In this document: piece after piece, positions 9,015-17,871 of the stretch
Position numbering within the stretch: the first letter of the stretch is position 1
Layout of the letters: every line of letters begins with the position of its first letter
Assembly: GCA_963733395.1 (NCBI GenBank)
Contig: CAVTCZ010000019.1
Span: 372,001-436,000 of the forward strand
Direction: 5' to 3'
DNA: 64,000 bases
Source: JADKAV01 sp963733395
GTDB lineage: Bacteria > Actinomycetota > Actinomycetes > S36-B12 > UBA10799
Notes under the pieces: generated by a model
What the model was told of the DNA's origin: nothing
Database searches by the model: none
What the model saw: only the letters and a program-made list of their open reading frames with translations
Made by a program: the position numbers and the translations under genes

Positions 9015-9348
9015 TCAGAGCCCGCTCAGGCCCTCACCGATCACGAACAGTCCGAAGAACAACGACGCCATCACTGTGAGGAACATGCGCCACGAGGCTG
9101 ACGACCGAGCGCTGCTGCCCCCGCCACACGGCCAGTACGCTCACTACCGCTGCGATGACCGTCAGGAGCAGGCCGATCACCGGCATCAGGAAGGTGTCCG
9201 TGATCGGGTACGTCTCGGCGAAGATCGTGGTGATCACCGGCAGCGCCACCCAGGACCCCAACCCGACCACGGCCAGGGCAACAGCCACCCAGCCGAAGGC
9301 GGACGTCGGAAGAATCGCGGTGGGACTTCGCTTCAGGTCGTTACTCAT
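9015..9348 (-). CDS. Small three-helix membrane protein, frame change in sequence
   Basis: A roughly 110-residue membrane protein of unknown function. The N-terminal frame gives two hydrophobic helices (about residues 14-34 and 49-69), then turns into unlikely sequence. The adjacent frame supplies a clean third helix, MFLTVMASLFFGLFVIG, ending in a stop at 9015. Dropping one base near 9093 joins them. The ATG at 9348 is preferred to 9357 because AGGGG lies 8 bases before it. It is downstream of larE on the same strand. Confidence 0.6.
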
Positions 9349-9453
9349 TACAGCCACCCCTGACTCAATTGTGCTCCCTATGGGGGGCTCCCGGGAGATC
9401 CCGTCGGTACCGTTGTCGTCACGACGTGCCGGGATGTGCGGTGCGCTTTCGCC

Positions 9454-10302
9454 CTACCCCGGCGGCGTTCGGTCCTCATTCATCGAACCGGACCGGAATC
9501 CCCGCGGGTCGATGTGCGCCTCCCGGAAGCCCGTCGACCGCACCGCCGCCACAACCGACTCCTGCCACGGTCCCGGCTGCTCGAGGAGGTCCCGGTCCAC
9601 CTCGATCCGGGCGGAGTCGCCGAGGTCGCGCACCCGGATGTTCACCGAGGCGACCTGCGCATCGGCCAACGACGAGCGCACGGCGATCTCGGCGGCTTCG
9701 ACGCGGGCCAGGCGGGTGGGGGAGATCTGAATGCCGTAGGCCACCCGGCTCGAGAGACACGCTGCCTGCGGCTTGTCCCACACCGGCAGGCCCCAGGCGC
9801 GGGCCGTCGCGCGGATGGTCGCCTTGTCCAGCCCGGCGTCGGCCAAGGGGGTCACGGCGCCGCGCTCGGCGGCTGCGCGGATACCCGGTCGGAAGCCCGC
9901 CACGAGGTCGTCGGCATTCGTCCCGGTGGCGACCCGGGAGCCGGCGGGCAAGGCGCCCAGGTGCTCGGTGACCACGTCGAGCAGCTCCGCCTTGCAGAAG
10001 TAGCACCGGGAGGTGCTGTTCTGCCGGTAGCCCTCCCGCTGCATCTCGTTCGTCGGGGCCTCCAGATGACGGGCGCCGATGCGTGCGGCGAAGTCCCGGG
10101 CGTAGTCGAGTTCCGCGGCGGGCAGGGAGGGACTCACGGCGGTGACGGCAAGCACCCGATCGGCCGGCAGCGAGCGCAGGGCAGCGGCCAGCAGGAAGGC
10201 GGAATCGACGCCCGCGGAGAAGGCGATCAGCAGTCCGGGGTAGCCGGCCAGGTCGTCGCAGAGGGCCTTAACCCGATCCGCGTTCGCGTTGACCACCGGC
10301 AT
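9454..10302 (-). CDS. larE: ATP-dependent sacrificial sulfur transferase LarE-like
   Basis: A 282-residue PP-loop protein. In lactate racemase cofactor synthesis LarE adenylates and thiolates pyridinium carboxylates. The PP-loop FSAGVDSAFL (residues 28-37) binds ATP. Three cysteines in positions typical of the family, Cys100 and Cys103 in RCYFCK and Cys182 in AACLSSR, suggest the iron-sulfur-cluster type of LarE rather than the single sacrificial cysteine type. No larA, larB or larC is in the window. Its start is only 18 bases from the divergent helicase-associated gene. Confidence 0.85.
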   Translation of the reverse strand: MPVVNANADRVKALCDDLAGYPGLLIAFSAGVDSAFLLAAALRSLPADRVLAVTAVSPSLPAAELDYARDFAARIGARHLEAPTNEMQREGYRQNSTSRCYFCKAELLDVVTEHLGALPAGSRVATGTNADDLVAGFRPGIRAAAERGAVTPLADAGLDKATIRATARAWGLPVWDKPQAACLSSRVAYGIQISPTRLARVEAAEIAVRSSLADAQVASVNIRVRDLGDSARIEVDRDLLEQPGPWQESVVAAVRSTGFREAHIDPRGFRSGSMNEDRTPPG

Positions 10303-10320
10303 GTACGTAACGTAGTGCGG
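10303..10320. promoter_or_regulatory. Shared face-to-face -10 region for two leaderless genes
   Basis: Only 18 bases separate the start codons of larE (minus) and the helicase-associated gene (plus). TAACGT at 10308-10313 lies 7 bases before the plus ATG, and TACGTT on the minus strand (10314-10309) lies 6 bases before the larE ATG. Both fit extended leaderless promoters, and the two hexamers overlap, so polymerases would compete. The call is inferred from spacing only. Confidence 0.5.
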
Positions 10321-12332
10321 ATGGCTTCTAATGCGATTCCCCGGTCCCCGAGATCCCTCGCCGACGATCTGCGTGGCCGCACGGCCGGGCAAGTGACGCG
10401 CCTGCTGCGCCTGCGGCCCGATCTCCTGCACCCGTGGCCGGCAGATCTGAGTCAGTTGGCCCGCCGTGCCGCCGACGACGCCAGCGTGCTGGAGGCGATG
10501 CAGTCCCTCACGACCGTGCAGCTGCGCGTGCTGGAGGTGTTCGCCTGCCTGCACGAGGGGGCGATCGCGGACATCCAGCAGGGTCTGCCGGACGACCCCG
10601 AGCAGGTCGGCGCTGCGGTGGAGCAGCTCTGGTACATGGCGTTGCTGTGGGGCGGCCCGCAGGTCTATCGGATCACCCGGGCCGCGCAGCAGGCGTTCGG
10701 CGCCCATCCCTGCGGACTCAGTGCCAGCGGTCATGCAGCGGTCGACGAAGCGTCGGTCCGCGCCGCAGCGGCTGTCTGGGACACCGATGACCTGGAGGAT
10801 CTGCTGTGGCACGACCCGGTACGCCCGGCCGCTGACCCCCTGCTCATCCCCCGCGGCGATCATTTCGTCCTTGCCCGGGAGTCCGCCTTGGTGCTGCGCG
10901 ACGGCGCGTTCCTGCGGCCGGTGGACCCGCCGCCGCCGGCTCCTGAGACCACCCCTGCCGGCAACGTGCTCATGTGGGCGCCGCTGGCCGGGGTGCGGTA
11001 CGTGTTGACCGACCTGGCCCGCGAGCCGCTGCCCTGGCATCCGGTGCGGGGGGTCTCGCGACGGACGATCAACGATCGGTCCGCGTCCATGCACGTGCCA
11101 GCCGATGACCTGTTGACCTGGCTGGAGTTGGCGGCGATCGCCGGTCTGATCGGTCCCGCGAACGACACGATCCGGCCAGCTCCCGCGGCTGAGACCTGGC
11201 TGCATGCCGAACCCGCGGCGATGTGGGCGACCCTGGTGGATGCCTGGCTGGACAGCGACCGCCCGCTCGGCGCCTGCCAGCCCGAGGAACTCGGCAGTCT
11301 CACACTGACGGGCAAGCCGCGCACCGCCCACCATCGCCGTCATGTACTGGCTGTCTGGCCCCCCGCCGCCGACCTCCTGCAGGAGACGGTCGCCTGGGAG
11401 CGCCCGCGCATGCATGAGGCACAAGCTCAGGCCCCGGGGTTCCTGGACGAAGCCGTCCGGCTCGGCCTGGTGGTCGCCGGAGTGCCCACCGCCGCCATGG
11501 CCGCGCTGCCCGACGATGTGCGCGTGGCGGCTGCGGATGTGCCGCCGGCGGACTCGGGTGGCCTGATCGTGCAACCCGACCACACCGTGATCGCCCCACT
11601 GTCGTTGGACACCGGCACCTGGCGGCTGTTGCAGGACGTCGCGCACGTCGAGTCCTGGGGTCCGGTGACGACCCACCGCATCGACCCGGCCCGGTTGCGC
11701 ACGTGGTGGCAGGGCGCGAGCCGGACGAGCTCCTGCGGCGGCTGGCCCAGATGTCGCGCACCCCGTTGCCGCAGTCGGTCGAGTACCTGGTGCGGGACGC
11801 AGCGCGTGCCACGGCGGCCCGGGTGTACCGCGCGACCGTCGTCGAAGCCGGTGGGGCGGATACCGCTGCCCTGACCGACCTCGGACTCACACAGGTGACC
11901 GACCACCTCTTCACGACCGACCTGCCCCTCACCGTGGTCCAGCAGCGGTTGGCGGCGGCAGGGATCAGCGTGGCCGCCCATGCGGAACCGGTCGCTGGAA
12001 CGCCCCTGGACGTTCAGCGGGTGCCGGCAGTCCCCGATGAGCAGAGCGTCAACCGCCTGGTGGGTCTGCTGGTCGGCGAACACGCCGTTTCCGACGTGAG
12101 TCCGCCGACGCTGCACGAGGCCGATCCCGCAACCATGGTGGCCGTGTGCCTGGATGCCATCAGCAAGGAGGAACGGCTGTGGGTGCAGTACGCCGACGGT
12201 GATCAGAACCGCACCGAACTGATCGAGCCGATCGAGGTGCGGTCGGGGCGGTTGACCGGCTGGAGTCTCACCGCCGGGCGCACGCTGGGTGTGCCGTTGT
12301 CCCGGATCGCGGCCTACCGGAGCGGGCAATGA
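10321..12332 (+). CDS. Helicase-associated (XPB/Ssl2 N-terminal-like) protein, frame change in sequence
   Basis: A protein of about 670 residues of the actinobacterial helicase-associated family found next to XPB-type helicases. Recognisable blocks are the winged-helix-like N-terminus (LTTVQLRVLEVFACL) and LIVQPDHTVIAPLSL, a motif also found at the start of the partner XPB. The first frame runs to about 11713, where it becomes arginine-rich; the rest (EPDELLRRLAQMSRTPLPQS to the stop) is one frame over, consistent with one missing base in a G run near 11713. It overlaps the XPB start by 4 bases. Confidence 0.75.
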
Positions 12333-13963
12333 CCGACGGGCCGTTGATCGTCCAGAGCGATCACACGCTGCTGCTGGAGGTCGACCATCCGCAGGCCGCC
12401 GCCTGCCGCCGGGAGATCGCCGTGTTCGCGGAACTGGAGCGCTCACCTGAGCATGTGCACACCTATCGCCTGACCCGACTCGGGTTGTGGAACGCCCGCG
12501 CAGCCGGGCACGACGCCGAACAGATCGTGGACACCCTCGTCCGGTACTCCCGCTTCCCGGTGAGCCCCGCGCTGCTGCTGGACATCACCGAGACGGTCAG
12601 CAGATACGGCCGCCTGGAGTTGCACAACCACCCCGCCCACGGCCTGGTGCTGGTGAGCCACGACCGCGCCGTGCTCACCGAGGTGCAGCGGCACAAGAAG
12701 ACCTCCGCCATGCTCGGGGCGCAGATCGACGACGACACCGTGGTGGTCCACCCCAGTGAACGCGGGCGGCTGAAACAGGCGTTGCTCGCCATCGGCTGGC
12801 CGGCCGACGACTTGGCGGGCTACGTCGACGGTGAGCAGCATGCGATCGCCCTGCGGCAGGAGGGCTGGCACCTGCGCGAGTACCAGCAGCAGGCCGCCGA
12901 GAACGTCTACCACGGCGGCTCGGGGGTGGTGGTGCTCCCCTGCGGTGCGGGCAAGACGGTCGTGGGTGCGGCGGCGATGGCTATGGCTCAGGCCACCACC
13001 CTGATCCTGGTGACCAACACCGTGGCCGCCCGGCAGTGGCGCGACGAACTCATCGCGCGGACGTCGTTGACAGCCGATGAGATCGGGGAGTACAGCGGTC
13101 AGTCCAAGGAGATCCGGCCGGTCACGATCGCGACCTACCAGATCCTCACGGCCAAGCGGAAGGGCGTGTACGCGCATCTCGAGTTGTTCGACGCCCGCAA
13201 CTGGGGGCTGATCATCTACGACGAGGTGCACCTGTTACCCGCCCCGGTGTTCCGGTTCACCGCCGACATCCAGAGCCGCCGCCGGATCGGCCTGACCGCC
13301 ACGCTGGTGCGTGAGGACGGCCGGGAGTCCGACGTCTTCGCCCTGATCGGGCCCAAGCGGTTCGACGCGCCGTGGCGCGACATCGAGGCGCAGGGTTACA
13401 TCGCCCCGGCCGATTGCTGCGAGATCCGCGTCAGCCTGCCCGAGTCCGACCGGATGGTGTACGCCCTGGCCGAGCCAGAGGACAGGTATCGGCTCGCGGC
13501 TGCCTCGCCGGCCAAGTCCGAGGTGGTTCGGCAGTTGATCGACATGCACCCCGATGAGCAGATCCTCGTGATCGGGCAGTACCTCGATCAACTCGATGAA
13601 CTCGCGGCCGACCTCGACGCACCCTTGATCACGGGCAAGACCCCCGTGCGGCAGCGGCAGGAACTGTTCGACGCCTTCCGCGCAGCGCAGGTCCGGGTGC
13701 TCGTCGTGAGCAAGGTCGCCAATTTCTCGATCGACCTGCCGGAAGCGCGCGTGGCCATCCAGGTGTCGGGGACGTTCGGCTCCCGGCAGGAGGAGGCGCA
13801 GCGGCTCGGCCGGGTGCTGCGGCCCAAGTCCGATGGCGCGACGGCCCACTTCTACACCGTCGTCACCCGGGACACCGTCGACGCGGACTTCGCGGCGCAC
13901 CGCCAGCGGTTCCTCGCCGAGCAGGGCTACGCCTACCGCATCATGGACGCCGCCGACCTGTAG
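12329..13963 (+). CDS. XPB/Rad25-type DNA repair helicase
   Basis: A 544-residue superfamily 2 helicase, 3'-5' polarity in characterised bacterial XPB. An N-terminal DNA-damage-recognition-like region (residues 1-180) starts with GPLIVQSDHTLLLEV. Walker A is CGAGKT (about 205-210) and motif II is DEVH (298-301). Motif III GLTATLVRED is followed by the second RecA domain with QRLGRVLRPKS as motif VI. It is encoded with the helicase-associated protein, overlapping by 4 bases, suggesting a complex. The role in repair is from the family, not shown here. Confidence 0.93.
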   Translation: MTDGPLIVQSDHTLLLEVDHPQAAACRREIAVFAELERSPEHVHTYRLTRLGLWNARAAGHDAEQIVDTLVRYSRFPVSPALLLDITETVSRYGRLELHNHPAHGLVLVSHDRAVLTEVQRHKKTSAMLGAQIDDDTVVVHPSERGRLKQALLAIGWPADDLAGYVDGEQHAIALRQEGWHLREYQQQAAENVYHGGSGVVVLPCGAGKTVVGAAAMAMAQATTLILVTNTVAARQWRDELIARTSLTADEIGEYSGQSKEIRPVTIATYQILTAKRKGVYAHLELFDARNWGLIIYDEVHLLPAPVFRFTADIQSRRRIGLTATLVREDGRESDVFALIGPKRFDAPWRDIEAQGYIAPADCCEIRVSLPESDRMVYALAEPEDRYRLAAASPAKSEVVRQLIDMHPDEQILVIGQYLDQLDELAADLDAPLITGKTPVRQRQELFDAFRAAQVRVLVVSKVANFSIDLPEARVAIQVSGTFGSRQEEAQRLGRVLRPKSDGATAHFYTVVTRDTVDADFAAHRQRFLAEQGYAYRIMDAADL

Positions 13964-13965
13964 CC

Positions 13966-13996
13966 CGGCCGGTGGGCGACGTGACGGCACCGGCCG
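13966..13996 (+). terminator. Hairpin terminator after XPB helicase
   Basis: A perfect 9-bp stem, CGGCCGGTG with CACCGGCCG, begins 3 bases after the helicase stop codon. No T tract follows, which is usual in this window. Confidence 0.55.
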
Positions 13997-14019
13997 TAGC
14001 CGCGGCGTGAGAGTCTGTT

Positions 14020-14080
14020 CACCGGGTTGGTGAACCCACGCGTGTCTTCTCCAGCCTCGTGAAGGCTGTCCAACCTGGTG
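14020..14080 (+). repeat. Family-4 foldback element, copy G
   Basis: CACCGGGTTGG (14020-14030) pairs with CCAACCTGGTG (14070-14080) over 11 positions including one G-T wobble. The interior holds ACGCGTGTCTTCTC, a string also found inside the foldback at 51752-51813, and a small hairpin CAGCCT/AGGCTG. Confidence 0.6.
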
Positions 14081-14324
14081 GAATCCCGACGGTCCGGAGT
14101 CAACCCTGTGGCCGGGGATGGCCACCTCGCCGGCTGAGGGCGACACCGGGGCCCGGGATGGCCGAGCCCTCGCGGTGGTCCGTGTCCGGCGAAGCAACGG
14201 CCGGGCCCCGGAGGCGGGTGGACCGGCGGCCGCGGGTCTGCGCCGAAGAGGGGGTAGACAGGCGGCCGCGGGTGTGCGCAGAATGGTCGCGAAAAGGTCA
14301 CGATTTGATTACGGGAGGTGCCAC
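14081..14324. other. Gene-free stretch with a short tandem repeat
   Basis: No convincing gene. The only structure I see is a tandem pair at 14218-14283, period 36, sharing GGCGGCCGCGGGT and closely related flanks, plus GGGCCCGGGATGGCCGAG-like GC-rich palindromes further left. GGGAGGTG at 14313-14320 is the ribosome-binding site of the next gene. Confidence 0.5.
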
Positions 14325-14648
14325 ATGGTCATTGAGAGGACGGTCGGAGTGCCGACCCAGCGTGTGGGATACACCCCCGCTCAGGAAGAGATGAACCAGA
14401 CAGCCGACAGGCTGGTGCTGGAGGTCGTGTACGCGGTGGACGACGGCTACACGGGTGTCCCGGAGTGCCAGCGGTTGATCGCCTGGCTCGGCGCCGAGTT
14501 CCTGCCATACGTGACGCCCCGGTTCCCCGAACCCCCGCCCGACCTGCAGGAGTTGTGCAGCGTGCTCGACCAGATGCACGGGTCGAACGGGACGGACGCA
14601 GCGCAGCTGTCGCTGAAGGCGCGATCGCTGGTGTTCCGCCTGCTCTAG
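14325..14648 (+). CDS. Small soluble protein of unknown function
   Basis: A 107-residue protein that I do not recognise. It is predicted soluble and mostly helical, with two cysteines (PECQRL, LQELCSVL), no signal peptide and no membrane segment. The start is well supported by GGGAGGTG 4 bases before the ATG at 14325. Codon use resembles the neighbours. It stands alone, followed by two strong hairpins, so it is probably a single-gene transcript. Confidence 0.6.
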   Translation: MVIERTVGVPTQRVGYTPAQEEMNQTADRLVLEVVYAVDDGYTGVPECQRLIAWLGAEFLPYVTPRFPEPPPDLQELCSVLDQMHGSNGTDAAQLSLKARSLVFRLL

Positions 14649-14652
14649 ACCA

Positions 14653-14725
14653 ACTTCCCGTCGCCTCCCTCGGGAAGTCACAGAAGTGGACCCCGGTTCC
14701 GCCAGAGCCGGGGTCCACTTCTGTG
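14653..14725 (+). terminator. Two consecutive terminator-like hairpins
   Basis: ACTTCCCG/CGGGAAGT (14653-14678, 8-bp stem) is followed at once by an 18-bp perfect stem whose left arm starts CACAGAAGTGG (14679-14696) and whose right arm ends CCACTTCTGTG (14708-14725), with an 11-base loop. They follow the stop of the upstream gene by 4 bases. The structure is symmetrical and could also stop transcription from the convergent exopolysaccharide operon. Confidence 0.7.
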
Positions 14726-14900
14726 CGGCACCGCGTCGGAGTCGGGGAGCTGAAGGCCGGTTCGGGAGTCAGGGGAAGCGCCCAGGGCTGGGCTTGCCAT
14801 GTGGGGTGACCGGAGGTCCACACCTGCTCGGCGGGTCACACTACGTGCGCCCCACCGGCGATCGCCTTGATGGGTGTGCGGGCCGGGGGGTCCGCACCCC

Positions 14901-15020
14901 GACTGTTGCGCGGTTGCTGGTGCCGTCCCACGACTGTTGCGCGGTTGCTGGTTTCGGCGGTGCAGAACCGGCAACCGTGCAACAGTCGCGGTCCGCGGAC
15001 CGCAACCGTGCAACACTCGC
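14901..15020 (+). repeat. Family-3 nested foldback element
   Basis: Two forward units of GACTGTTGCGCGGTTGCTGG (14901 and 14932) are followed by two inverted units. The inner pair, 14932-14953 with 14966-14987, matches over 22 positions with two differences that are both G-T wobbles when read on the plus strand. The outer pair encloses it. The surrounding 14726-15210 contains no gene that I can support. Confidence 0.75.
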
Positions 15021-15030
15021 GGTGATCGGC

Positions 15031-15078
15031 GGCCGAGACTCGCCCTGCGCCACCTGACTCCCCGCTGAAACCCGAAGC
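15031..15078. repeat. Family-5 intergenic repeat, copy 1
   Basis: The words CTGCGCCACCTGA, CCGC and GAAACCCGAAGC recur in the same order and spacing at 61139-61187, in an unrelated intergenic region. No ORF is conserved between them. Confidence 0.55.
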
Positions 15079-15210
15079 ACCGCATATCTCGCTGCCGATC
15101 AGGACTTGGCTCACGGTTGGGCGGCGGGGTGATCCGGTCCCTCAGGGCGGCGTTGCCCCGAGGGCGGCACTGCGCGCCTCGCAGGCATGGCAGCCGGGTG
15201 CCCCGGGCCC

Positions 15211-16548
15211 TCACCCCAGTCGGCCCGCCGTCAGCTGTGCGAACCACCGGCCGGAGTCGCGGATCGTGCGCTCCTGTGTGGCGAAGTCGACGTTGACCAG
15301 GCCGAACCGCTGGCGGGTGCCCTCGGTCCACTCGAAGTTGTCGAGCAGGGTCCAGCAGAAGTATCCGCGGATGTCCACCCCCTCACCGATGGCGGCGGCG
15401 ACCGCTCGCACGTGGGCGTCCAGGTAGTCGATGCGGAACTGGTCGTGCACGGGCTCGGGCCAGGAGGTCCCGTTCTCCAGGATGTAGATGGGCGGCAGTG
15501 CCCGGGCGTAGTCCGAGCGCAGGCGCAGCAGCAGGTCGGTGAAACTCTCCGGGACCACCGGCCAGTCGAACGCTGTGCGCGGGTACTCCGGCGGCGCCTC
15601 GACGAGTTCGAATCCCAGGGGATTGTCCGGGGCGCCGGCCTTCACCCACTGGGGGTTGTAGTAGTTCACCCCGAGGAAGTCCAACTGTGTGCCGATGATG
15701 GCCATGTCGCCTTCCTGGATCACCTGCTCGGCCACGGGTCCGTACATCTCGGCCACGTCGGCAGGGTTGCGCCCGAGCAGCAGTGGGTCGAGGTACTGCC
15801 GGTTGAAGAGCAGGTCCATCCGGTCGGCGGCCAGGATGTCAGCGCGGGACTCCGGATCCAGCGCCATGACCGGCGAGAGGTTGTTCGTGAGGCCCACCGG
15901 TTTGCCGCAGGCCCCGCGGATGGCGGTGGCCGCCAGCCCGTGGCCGAGGAGTTGGTGGTGGATGACCCAGTAGACCCGTTCGAGGTCCATCAGCCCGGGT
16001 GCGTGTGCTCCGAGGACATGGCCCAACGACGTGTGCACGCCCGGCTCGTTCAAGGTGATGAAAGCACTGACCCGGTCGCCGATGCGCTCGGCAACGATGC
16101 CGGCGTACTCGCCGAACGCCTCGGCCGTCGCCCGCTCGTACCAGCCGCCGGCATCCTGCAATGCTTGTGGCAGGTCCCAGTGGTACAGCGTCGGGTATGG
16201 CGCTATGCCGCGCGCCAGAAGGCCGTCGACGAGCCGGTCGTAGAAGTCCAGTCCGCGCGGCTCGACCCGGCCGGTTCCCGCCGGCAGGATCCGCGGCCAG
16301 GAGATCGAGAACCGGTAGGCGTTGCACCCCACCGCGGGGAGCAGGTCGAGGTCGGACTCCCACCGGTGGTAGTGGTCGCAGGCCACATCTCCGGTCTCGC
16401 CGGTGAGGATCTTGCCGGGCGTGTGGGCGAAGGTGTCCCAGATGGACCGGCCCTTGCCATCTGCGTCGGGTGACCCCTCGATCTGGTAGGCCGAGGTGGC
16501 CGTCCCCCAGACGAAGCCGGTGGGGAAGTGGGGCATGCGTTCGGTCAT
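15211..16548 (-). CDS. GH1 family beta-glucosidase
   Basis: A 445-residue TIM-barrel glycosidase of family GH1, the usual length. The acid/base is Glu168 in TLNEPG and the nucleophile Glu358 in YILENGTS; the N-terminal FVWGTATSAYQIEG and C-terminal WTLLDNFEW subsite motifs are intact. No signal peptide, so it should act in the cytoplasm on beta-linked glucosides. It is the last gene of the exopolysaccharide operon, 25 bases after the glycosyltransferase. Start at 16548; Met at 16536 is an alternative. Confidence 0.92.
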   Translation of the reverse strand: MTERMPHFPTGFVWGTATSAYQIEGSPDADGKGRSIWDTFAHTPGKILTGETGDVACDHYHRWESDLDLLPAVGCNAYRFSISWPRILPAGTGRVEPRGLDFYDRLVDGLLARGIAPYPTLYHWDLPQALQDAGGWYERATAEAFGEYAGIVAERIGDRVSAFITLNEPGVHTSLGHVLGAHAPGLMDLERVYWVIHHQLLGHGLAATAIRGACGKPVGLTNNLSPVMALDPESRADILAADRMDLLFNRQYLDPLLLGRNPADVAEMYGPVAEQVIQEGDMAIIGTQLDFLGVNYYNPQWVKAGAPDNPLGFELVEAPPEYPRTAFDWPVVPESFTDLLLRLRSDYARALPPIYILENGTSWPEPVHDQFRIDYLDAHVRAVAAAIGEGVDIRGYFCWTLLDNFEWTEGTRQRFGLVNVDFATQERTIRDSGRWFAQLTAGRLG

Positions 16549-16573
16549 GCCCCGATTGTGGCGTGCGGGGTCG

Positions 16574-17869
16574 TCACGTCGCCGGTTCCGGCACGGCCTC
16601 CCGTTCGGTCTTGGCCCAGGTGGCATTGCCGCGGACCTGCTTCCAGACCCCGATCGCGACCACCGGCCACATCAGCCACGTGTAGAGCAGGTACGGCACG
16701 GCCAGCGCCAGCGCCCGGCCGACCCCGGCCAGGCCACGACCGCGGCCCACGACCATCACGCCCAGGAATGTCGGCCCCACCGACAACTGCACGAAGAAGA
16801 TGACCAGCAGTGGCGACCCCCAAGGCAGATACGGGACTCCGAACACGATCGCCATCACCAGGGCCAGGACCAGCGCGAATCCCACGATGATCTGCAGCAC
16901 CGGCAGGATCAGCGAGATAGCCGTGTCCAGCCGGCGGATGCCGTACAAGTCCGGCGAGTTGAGCCGGCCGAGGTCCTTGAGCACCTGCAGGTTGCCCTGG
17001 AACCAACGGGCCCGCTGGCGGTACAACCGCTTCAGGTCGTTGAGCCCCTGCTGGGCCACATGCGTGCCCGGCTCGTGCTCGCCGCGCCAGCCGCTTTCGA
17101 GGCAACGCAGGCCCAGCTCCTGGTCCTCGGTGAGGTAGTGCGACCAGGGGCCTTCGGCGTCGGCCACGCTCTGCAGGGCGGTCATGCGGTTGAACTGGCC
17201 GTTGCCCCCGAGGAAGGCCGTGCCCCACCAGGACCGCCCGACCTGGAACAACCCGCCGAAGATCTGGAACTCGAGGCCCTGCATGCGGGTGAGCCAACTG
17301 CTCTGGTTGTAGATGTGCACGTGGACCTGCACGCCGCCGACCGCGGGATCGTCGAAGTGACGTGAGACCGCCGGGGGTGCATCCGCGGCGAGGCGGCCGT
17401 CCGCGTCGACGATCCCGAAGATGACCCGGTCCGGTGGGAAGTGCGCGTACTCGGGGTTGTGCAGGATGTCGTCGCGGACGTGGGCGAAGGCTGCGTTCAG
17501 CGCGGCGGCTTTGCCGACCCGGGCGTTCGGCGCGACGCGGGTCAGCACTTCGAGATCCGGCCCCGCGATGCCGGCCAGTACCTCGCCGGTGTTGTCGTCG
17601 GAGCCGTCGTTGATGACCATGATGATCTTGTTGGTCGCCGCCACCGACCGCAGGCGGGCGACGCTGTCGGCGATGGTGACGCCCTCGTTGAGAGCCGGAA
17701 CGAGGAACACCCACAGGTACTGCGCCTCGTCATCGCTGGACCGCTGCTGCCAGGCGCGGAGGTAGCGGTTGCCGGTGACGAACAGCACGATCGTCCAGGT
17801 GTAGCCGACGATGATGGCCACGAACGAGATGTAGTAGACGGTGAACACGATCCAGTCCCAGACGCCCAT
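16574..17869 (-). CDS. Membrane-embedded family 2 glycosyltransferase (cellulose/hyaluronan synthase-like)
   Basis: A 431-residue processive GT2. An N-terminal helix (residues 6-32) is followed by the GT-A domain with DADG (155-158), TEDQELG (247-253, the catalytic base) and QRARW (285-289), the QxxRW motif of processive synthases. At least four C-terminal helices follow. There is no PilZ domain, so it is not c-di-GMP controlled like BcsA. It starts 2 bases after the BcsB-like gene. The likely product is a beta-linked glucan, but the donor sugar cannot be read from sequence. Confidence 0.88.
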   Translation of the reverse strand: MGVWDWIVFTVYYISFVAIIVGYTWTIVLFVTGNRYLRAWQQRSSDDEAQYLWVFLVPALNEGVTIADSVARLRSVAATNKIIMVINDGSDDNTGEVLAGIAGPDLEVLTRVAPNARVGKAAALNAAFAHVRDDILHNPEYAHFPPDRVIFGIVDADGRLAADAPPAVSRHFDDPAVGGVQVHVHIYNQSSWLTRMQGLEFQIFGGLFQVGRSWWGTAFLGGNGQFNRMTALQSVADAEGPWSHYLTEDQELGLRCLESGWRGEHEPGTHVAQQGLNDLKRLYRQRARWFQGNLQVLKDLGRLNSPDLYGIRRLDTAISLILPVLQIIVGFALVLALVMAIVFGVPYLPWGSPLLVIFFVQLSVGPTFLGVMVVGRGRGLAGVGRALALAVPYLLYTWLMWPVVAIGVWKQVRGNATWAKTEREAVPEPAT

Positions 17870-17871
17870 GG

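Noticed and set aside
15187..16473. 428-residue plus-strand frame opposite the GH1 gene
   Set aside because: Shadow of GH1 with no start signal.
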